From: Fasciolopsis buskii | Taxonomy: Eukaryota; Platyhelminthes; Trematoda; Plagiorchiida; Fasciolidae | Reading direction: 5' to 3' | Assembly (NCBI GenBank): GCA_008360955.1 | Contig: LUCM01002276.1 | Coordinates: 450,393-514,392 of the forward strand | Length of the DNA stretch: 64,000 bases | Shown: one piece after another, positions 49,901 to 58,900 of the stretch | Numbering within the stretch: position 1 is the first letter of the stretch | How the letters are laid out: each line of letters starts with the position of its first letter | Notes under the pieces: generated by a model | Seen by the model: only the letters and a program-made list of their open reading frames with translations | The model's database searches: none | What the model was told of the DNA's origin: nothing | Made by a program: the position numbers and the translations under genes

Positions 49901-52900
49901 TAACTCGACAGAGTGCAGTAACCCACCGTTGGCGCGGTTCTATCCAAAACCGTAGATCGTACTGGACCGCGTACGTCTAATCGGACAGTGCGTTAGTTTT
50001 AATGCATGTTTGCTGCAGCTCAATGGCCATTGACTCATGCCACAATCATGGTGGGCCCTTGAACGTTTGTTTGACTCGACTGTTCGCAACAACCATGAAC
50101 TATCCGAGGAACTAAGAACTTCGACGAGAAGCAATACAGACGAGAAGTGGGATAAAATCAAGCAGGCGATGAATTTCGCAAAGGTTTCGCCTACGGTTCT
50201 GGATCCAGTGCTCATCAAAGATACTAGATCTCGCAAGAGTCGCTGGGCCCTATTGAGAAAAACGCCAGTTTCCTAACAGCAAGGAAGTGAATAAGACGCG
50301 TCAACAGCGACAGCTTACCTTCGCAGCTGCGTGTCGAACTAAAATAAACTTAAAAACGCATATATCGAAGGCTCGAGCGGCATACGCTGAACTGAAGCAC
50401 TTGTGGTGTCGGCCTGATAATTTACTGAAGTTGGATAGTCGTGTGCACTGCGCCGCAATGCGCTCAGATCTGTTGAATGGGTGCGAGACATAGAGTATGC
50501 GTATGGCAGGTATTCGTCCGTTGGAGGTTTTCGATCACCGATGTCTGCGCGCCATCGTTAGGACTGGATGGAGTGACCGAATGAGTGGTGTGCAAATTAA
50601 GAATCTAGTATTAGATGCTAATCCTAAGAATACCTTTTTCTCACCACATGAAGCTTAGTGGACTACGCCGGTTGGGTCCAGCGTCGCGTATGGTGAAAGC
50701 TCGTCTATCATACCGTACCCTATTTTGCGTTCCTCTAACGAAGTGGAAGAAGTCATGTGGAAGTCAACAGATGACGAAACAATGTGTGATGAGAAAATAT
50801 AGAATAAACTTGGAGAGATGATGTATTTTACCACTTCGTGATCAGGGTCCGAGAGACCCGGTAGTCGGGAGGCTGAAGACACTGAAGAATAAGGCAGCGA
50901 AACGTGAACAGTGACGATCGTGTTGTCTTTTTCTGTCGAATCAGAATGGTTTAAGTAAAGTGCGTTGGTCTTTTCTTGTCTCGCCTGTGTATGTTCAATG
51001 CCTGTTCTCCTTGCATATCTACTGTTTATATGAAAGCATACAACTATAGGGAAAAGGCAAACCAATGCAGTTTGTCCCGCTGTGCAGACATCTGCACAGG
51101 TTCTCCAGCACTGTACCATCAGCAACAAACTCTAATGGTACAGATTTCATGATCTCGGCAAACAGGAATTTATACCACCAGCTGACAAACCACCATCGAT
51201 CACTATGCTGGCAGAGTATTTGACATGTTGGGATCTTGCGTAAAATGACGTTCGGTAGACGGCTAATGAAAGAATCCTAACCACTATTGGACATCAGAGT
51301 AAATCAACAAAACGTACTCTTGAAATGAATCACATTGTTGATCTGATCTATCTGTCCGCTAAGACGATCTTCGCTGATCATTTGCGACGCGATCGACTCC
51401 GCCTAAAAGATAAGGACAAAAATTCAAATGTCAATTGTGCTTTTCGGTAATGGAGCGGATTCATATAAGAATGCGAGTAAACCCGCCCATCTAAACAGAT
51501 AATATGGGCAGAACAGCCTCAATTAAAATTGCATGCAAAAAACGAAATTCCGAGTAGTTCCGAGTCCTAAACGTCAAATCACAGAGCACGCTGAGTGCAG
51601 GTGAAAAAGAGTATATAAAATCATTATAGAAAAATATCGGACAGATCCGATTGAGGAAGATTTCTAACCAAGAAATATGCAAACAATTACGCAAGCACGT
51701 AGGACACCATAAAAGCAATTAGAGGAATTTAAAAACTGCAAGAAAAAAGGAAACAAGATAACATAAACCAGAACATATATATATACCTGGGACGCAAAGG
51801 AGACGAGCGACAAAAACGGCCAAACCAGTCGTGTGTTCCCGGACAAATTTTCTTCACCAATCCAGACACTACTTGCTGCTTCTATATATACATATCTATA
51901 TTCTGCGACATTCTGCCCTCGTTCCTAAGGTTCGATCAGCCCAACTGACAAACAATTATCAACGAATCACACTCAAGGTTCTTCTGTGCACTCTTACATG
52001 AACAGCTTCCATGCGCACTCCTGATGCTACACATTCCATTCTCGTCACAAATATCAATTCGCAGTGTACAAGTGTGTGGATGCTTAGACAACAGAGCATC
52101 GGATACGCATACCTGACCAGCAACAATAACCGCCAAACCGGTCGTGTGTTCCCGGACAAATTTTCTTCACCAATCCAGATACTACTTGCTGCTTCTATAT
52201 ATACATATCTATATTCTGCGACATTCTGCCCTCGTTCCTAAGGTTCGATCAGCCCAACTGACAAACAATTATCAACGAATCACACTCAAGGTTCTTCTGT
52301 GCACTCTTACATGAACAGCTTCCATGCACACTCCTCGTGCTACAGATTCGATTCCAGGTCAAAAGCACTTGCTTATCTTCTAGGATTTTCTACTGTAAGT
52401 GGTCGTAGTTACCACAGTTTTCCTAGGGAGCAGTGTAGTCAGTATCAACGTGAACGTTGGGCTCAGGGTCATCAGAGCGAAATCGTTGCTACGTCATACT
52501 GCTACGGTCACAACGCGTCAATTAGCCACCAACATTTTTTTCTTCACGCTCCAATATGGGTGATGATAGTCTAACTAAAACGTCTTGTGAATTTGGAATT
52601 TTCCAGTGAGCTTTGTTCAATGTTTTGGAGTTAGTGAAACTGCCATTTTTATGGTAGTATGCGAAAAAAATACTAGCAACAGTTGACTTAGGAGGCGAAA
52701 TATCGGCCTAATTAAAAACTGATTTCGTTCCTTGTAACAACCACGAACTTATTTGGAAACTCGTACCCTTAGAACAACTGCACCAAATAAACATTGAGAT
52801 TCGTGGCAGGAGGACGAATAAGTAATCAGTCCATCAAATGGAGCATTTAATGCACACGCGACAAGATAACGAACGTTCTGACTTTATCCGCTGATTAAAG

Positions 52901-55900
52901 TGCGTGAATCTCATTTTGCATGGTGTGCCGTGGTTTTCAGATATGTACTTGGCGAAAAGAAATTCTCACTGTAGTTCGTTGTGCCGATAATGAAATGGCA
53001 GCTTTCATCTCGGTTAATGAAGTACGTTGTAATTTCGTACGGACAACCATGCAAACAGATTCAAATCAAATAGACTCTGACCAGGGTGAAACTTGTGATA
53101 CTCGCTGGGACCATTATTTCCGACAGCCGCTTCGAAAAATTGTCCTACGAAAATGACTACTGTGCACCGCATAGCACTGTACCATGTCCCACTTGAAATT
53201 CATAAATTTTAGGGGTAAAAAGGATCACTCCTTGGTTATTCGTTATTAAACCTCAAAAATGTTTTTCGAAGTAGACTCAATATCACTCCTTTTTACTCTC
53301 CTTGATATCCATGTTTAAAAATTTAATTTATAAACTGTTGCACTTCTCAGTTGGGCTGGTCAACACGACAGTGAAGCACAGGATGTCAACACTAGAAGTC
53401 ACACAATAGCACAGACACGATTGGGTACCGCACCGCAGAAATACAAATTGGACCAGGCGTCGATGCGCCTCACACAACGAGACAGGGTGTGCAGACTTTT
53501 GTAACACAACAGCACGAAGATTACGGCCCAGCAGGACACTAACACACGCAAAGGCTTGAGACACAATGATTCGGGATCGAGCCCTCAGGTCGCGTAGTCG
53601 CATAACAGGATGGGACGGACCGGATGCCCCTTTGAACGGGCAGTCATAGAGAAACAGAGCGCGGAATTTGAACGGCTGGCCCAAACCCCTAGCAAGAAAA
53701 AAGACCAACACACAACAGCCGAGCACTTACTGGTGACCCACCAATACCTGAGAGAAGTCAAGTTTAGTGGAGTGACCTTGGTCGATACAGGATCAACAAA
53801 TCATAAGGCAAGATTTTGCAAACTTTTTGTGGCTATATAAAGATTTGCAATCGCGCAACAATTTAAATAAAGTCGATTTAAAAATATCTCGAAAGGCACA
53901 TGATTTCGTAAAAAATTCGCGGCATCAAAAGCGCTAGACTGGTCAGCATCCATAACAAGGACAAAAATGGATATTGGATAATCCCCCATCCAATATCACC
54001 TTAGATTCGAAATTGAAATGCCTGGTGAAATGCCCGATAGGCAAACCGTGCATTGGCTTCTTGGTGGATCCAATGTTTGAAAGTCTGAGTAAAATAATGA
54101 GGAGCCAAGGAGAACAAACGAACTGCTGATTCCCGCGTGTGTCGCCTTATGCGCACTGAGTCGCATGCTTATTTGTCAACATAAGTAGTCGACTTTTCTC
54201 GTGACTTGCTTCATGCATGAGTATCGTAAAAGGAGTATGCTCCATAGCCTCCAGGACCCACCGCACGGAGGGAAGCCGTCAACGACAACCCTGAAACTTG
54301 GAGTGGCGTAGAATCACATAAGGCCTTATTAGGTCAGGTGTAGTAACGAGCCAAGTGATAGAGTTCCCACCTATTCTAGAGATTTTGCTTGATTATCTCA
54401 TAGCCAGTTTTAATAGTGCTAAAATAAGTCCACTGTTCTCGAGTGGTTGTAAACAAATCCTAATTCCAAGTTCAAGAGTAAAATATAAAGACAATCGCAA
54501 AGATTATTAAGAGTTGTCGCCATCATGCATTCGTTCGTGGTTCGACGTTTATCGAGATTCGAACAGATCCATATGTAGCCGCGGGAAACGCATTTACAAT
54601 AAATCAAAGCACCGTTTACATATGAAGGGCATGACTACATCCGAGTTACCTGGATATACAGCATGGCATGTCATATAACCTAAACCATGAAAACGTTCTA
54701 CCGGAGTGCACGCTCAATTAACATAATCTGTATTCGTGAAATTTCTTAGCGGGTTGAGGACTCCGTAAGAGTTGTTGCTATCGTTATTCACTGCAGTGAA
54801 GAGCTATACCTGCACATCCGTCCATGTTGTGTGACGTGAAGGATTCATCGAAGTCGCTTGAAAAACTGCGATCGATGCAAGCTAAATTATTTTTGACAGT
54901 GTTCAATTTTCATGGACAAAACGAATACCTCAGTCACTCGCCATCTCAAATGATATTTCCAGAAACAGTGAGCCCAACACGTCCGTTTTTATACAAAAAC
55001 TGCTCTGCTAGATTTGGCACTCATCCGCACAATTAAAGTGTCACTATTACATCAATCGGGTCACCACCGCTGAATATCGAAGCAAAAACGTCCTCCTGGT
55101 GATTAGTGGGTGACCAGAGGTGACCCGTATGGCAAAGCAAGACAAGAAAACCTTAGCGAGCAGACTTGACCGAACAGTTAGACCTAAGTCCTCTGAGACT
55201 GGAGTCAACTGGGTAAGAACATTGAATGGCTGAAGCACTTGAGAGAAACATGGCTTGATTGTTGCGCGGTCAGTGAGGTAGTTGCATCCGATATTCTTCC
55301 ATCTTTGCATAGTTTTATAGTGATACCCTTCTGCACTTCGGCTGTCTTGACTTTACATTGTTCGGTTCTTGACTAGGTGATTATTATTTGACATTGAGAC
55401 CGCTGTCCAATTGCAATGCAAGTAACTGTTCACCATTGTAGCTTACAACAGAAGACTGCAAATGGACGGCATAATAACTAGCTCGTGTCTAGGAAAACTC
55501 GCAACAATTTCGGTTCACAATTTACACAAACATTCAGTTCACCCAAAGGATGAATCATCAGTGAGCCATGTAGTAATGAGTCCGTATCAAAAAGGTTCGC
55601 AGGCGAACGACTTTACTAGTCAATCGATATTATGAACGACCTTAAAGTAATTCAATTAGTAGGTCGTTCGATCAACAAACCAACGGTGCATGCGTTTGCG
55701 TTTATCTCAAATATAAAACACTGGCGTCAATCAAAACGAGTTATTGCAACCTAACTGAACTAATGGGAAAGTTAGCGGAAATTTATAAATTAGAAAAACA
55801 AAACATCAATCCAAAAACTGCCTTTTCACTGTACTTTACCTCCGATGGGGAAATTTCCAGCAAAGCGCCCAAATTGACCAAACTGATATTGTTGTAGATC

Positions 55901-58900
55901 AGACTGGCTGCGACCATGTTGTGCTCTACCACGGCCCGTTCCAAAAGTCCTTCCACAGACTGTGATTGATCGACACACGTTGCAGGACTAGTGACACTAC
56001 TTGGTGCATTAAGATTTTTCAACAAATGAGGATAGAACTTCTCAAATAACGGGTCCAAACTGCGCAACGAAGAACGGTTAATGAGGCGTCCCATGTACCT
56101 GAAGAGTGGATTCAAATAGAAATAGTAGTGTGACGCTTGCCGAGAAACTACATAAGGAAAAAGATTGAGTTTTTGGAAATTCGAACATGAACCACTGAAT
56201 CAAAGTAACCCAACACCCCAAGAGTTAACCAAATTCAACCAACACCGGACGTCATCAATACATCTAAAAGGGAAAATATGTATCAACGGAAGTAGTTATT
56301 CACCACAAGAACACACAGTGAACAAATATACAGAGCCCGTCAAGTTCATTGAAATATTACCGCCTTGTATCCCTAAAGTAGAAGGAAAAGGTAGTAGTTC
56401 TAGGGACTGACTCAAACTCATTAGCACGAAAACACAAATTTATAATCTTTGCACGAAAAGTTCCAGCGGTGACAATCCCATGAATTCATGATCAGTGCAA
56501 CCTCAACAAAGTCTGATTACCTGAAGTTAAGATGCTTCGTATTGAAGAGCATAGCTCAGACCGATTAAAAAAAGATTCTTGCACTTATCGGATGAGTTCA
56601 CGTATAAGATTTTGGCCGGTGTAAAAAGCAGTACACTTGACAAAAGCTTCCACATCTATAGTTATGCTACTAATAAGTACCCTGTGCAAATGATACAAAA
56701 TAATTGGCATCACAGCAGTGGCATTAATGGATGCGAACACGGTTGAGCGTAAACAAAGAACAGTATGAGAGGGTGAAAAATCCAACTCACATATTCTCCA
56801 GAACAGGATATGCATCAAAGGCCTGGCAACGCTCATCCTTGTACAATGTGGCTAGCAGGCGGGTTCGTTGATGTCCTGCACCAGCTAAAAAGACAGCGGC
56901 TAAGGCTCTCTCGAGAAACGATACACGTTCACTCTCATCCATCCACTGGAAGCGAATAGACAGCTCGGCATACCGCTGCCCAGCTTCCAGAAACTTGTGT
57001 TTGTGATCCAGAAGGTGTGCGTAGGCAGTCTGCAACGAAATTGCGCAGATTGAGAAAGGCACTCGAGTGAACGAAGTAATATCAGAATGATATAGGTCTA
57101 GCAGAAGCTCATGCAGCAAGTGTCATTTGGGCAGTTTCCGTTGAGGCAAATAGCGGGATCGCAGAGGAAATACGTAAGTTTATATTCATTTTATTCAGCG
57201 ACAACTGGAGAATATTTTAAACAATACGCCGAAGGCTTATGATTTATGTAATGAACAATTAGGTTAGGAATTTAGTCGACATCCCGTTTTGGCCACCATA
57301 TGCAAAGCCTTAACCCTGACGCACCATGAGCTCCAAAGGAAGAAATACGATTAATCCACATCACTTTGGCACCTGTATTGTTGGGAATCTAGCATCAATA
57401 AACAGTATTCATCAATGGGTCGGCCACTATTGCTCAGTAATATTTTCATTTCGGTGTGGTACCTAGCATCTCCAAGGTGAAGCTATTTTACTTCGTACGT
57501 CGAGAAGCTTTAGGATTTCGAATTCGGTATCCACTGGATTGGTACCTTCTTTGATTATTACAATAAGGCATGAACCATTTTATGGACAGGATAAAGATTC
57601 AGCCAGGAGCAGGATTTTATGAAACAGGCCTTCCGAAAAACGTGGGGTTGAGCGAAAACCAATCTACTCAGGAAAACACGTTTACTAAATTCTGGTTCGC
57701 CGAGGCTTCTCTCGGAGAACCCTCTGTTTTTGTATGAGCTACTTTCTTAGAATGAGCGGAATACCTTCGTTACCACGATGACAAAACTCCTCTTGCCAGG
57801 AGTGCATTCACTTTTGATCCGTTGGCGAGGATTTTCTAATTTTATTCATGCGAGAGTGAACGAACCGGACGGAAATAAGAAAGTGGGAAAACGTTGTTGG
57901 GGAATTTCCTTTTAGAACTGGTCGAGGTGCTCAGCATTTTCTGCTATTGCACGGGATAATTATATTCCCTGCCTTGTTTTGCGATTGACTTGTACTAAAC
58001 ATCTGGTGAAACTTGGAGTGTTTAAATATTGTTCAGGTCCATTTGGGCGATGACGTCTAGAACTTCGGTAATAATCTGCGATAGGACTGTAAGAAAGAAT
58101 TTCCGTTGTGAAATTTTATTATGATCATTTTTAGATACCTCCCATCCAAAAAATTCCTGGCATAGTTTATTCGTCTAATATAATGTAAATGGTGACCTCG
58201 TTTAGTTTAAGAAGCTTGGAAATTTTAACCACAAAATATTACATTGATTGATGCTTTGAATTCAGTTCTTAACTCTCTACCTCGTGGTACCAAAGTTGTT
58301 TCTCGATCACCGCTTCACTGTGACGGTAACAGCTTAGGAGATTGACGCAGCACACTTGAATGATCTTGACGCAAGGTAAACTTTGATGTGAATCAAGACT
58401 GTTCCAAAGCGAAACTTTTTTCGTTCATCATGGGCCGTAAGTGTCAGACCCCGGTTAATGAAAAATACCCCAGTTAACAAATGATTATCTTCAGCCTACA
58501 AATAAAGTTGTCATAAAGGGAAATTGTAAATAAATTCACAATACTTGCTAATGTTCCTTTACACGTGGGAAGCACTGGAGCCTTAAGGTAATTACCAGCG
58601 GAAATTTTTAAATGCATCAACATCGGCGGCAACAACATATACCAATTCGGAGTGCACAAATATAAGAATATCTAAACAGGACAGCACCGGGTACACAAAC
58701 CTGACGAGCGTCAATAACCGCAACACCGGTCGTACACTACTTCCGGAAAAATTTTGTTCACTCAAACCGATGCTACTTAAAATAACTATATGCATAAAAT
58801 ATATTTACTTTGCATTACCCCATCGATGACGGAGTAAAAAGGAATCAAAAAATTGGACACTTATCTAATACCGCTCATCATAATGAGCGAACTTGATCGC

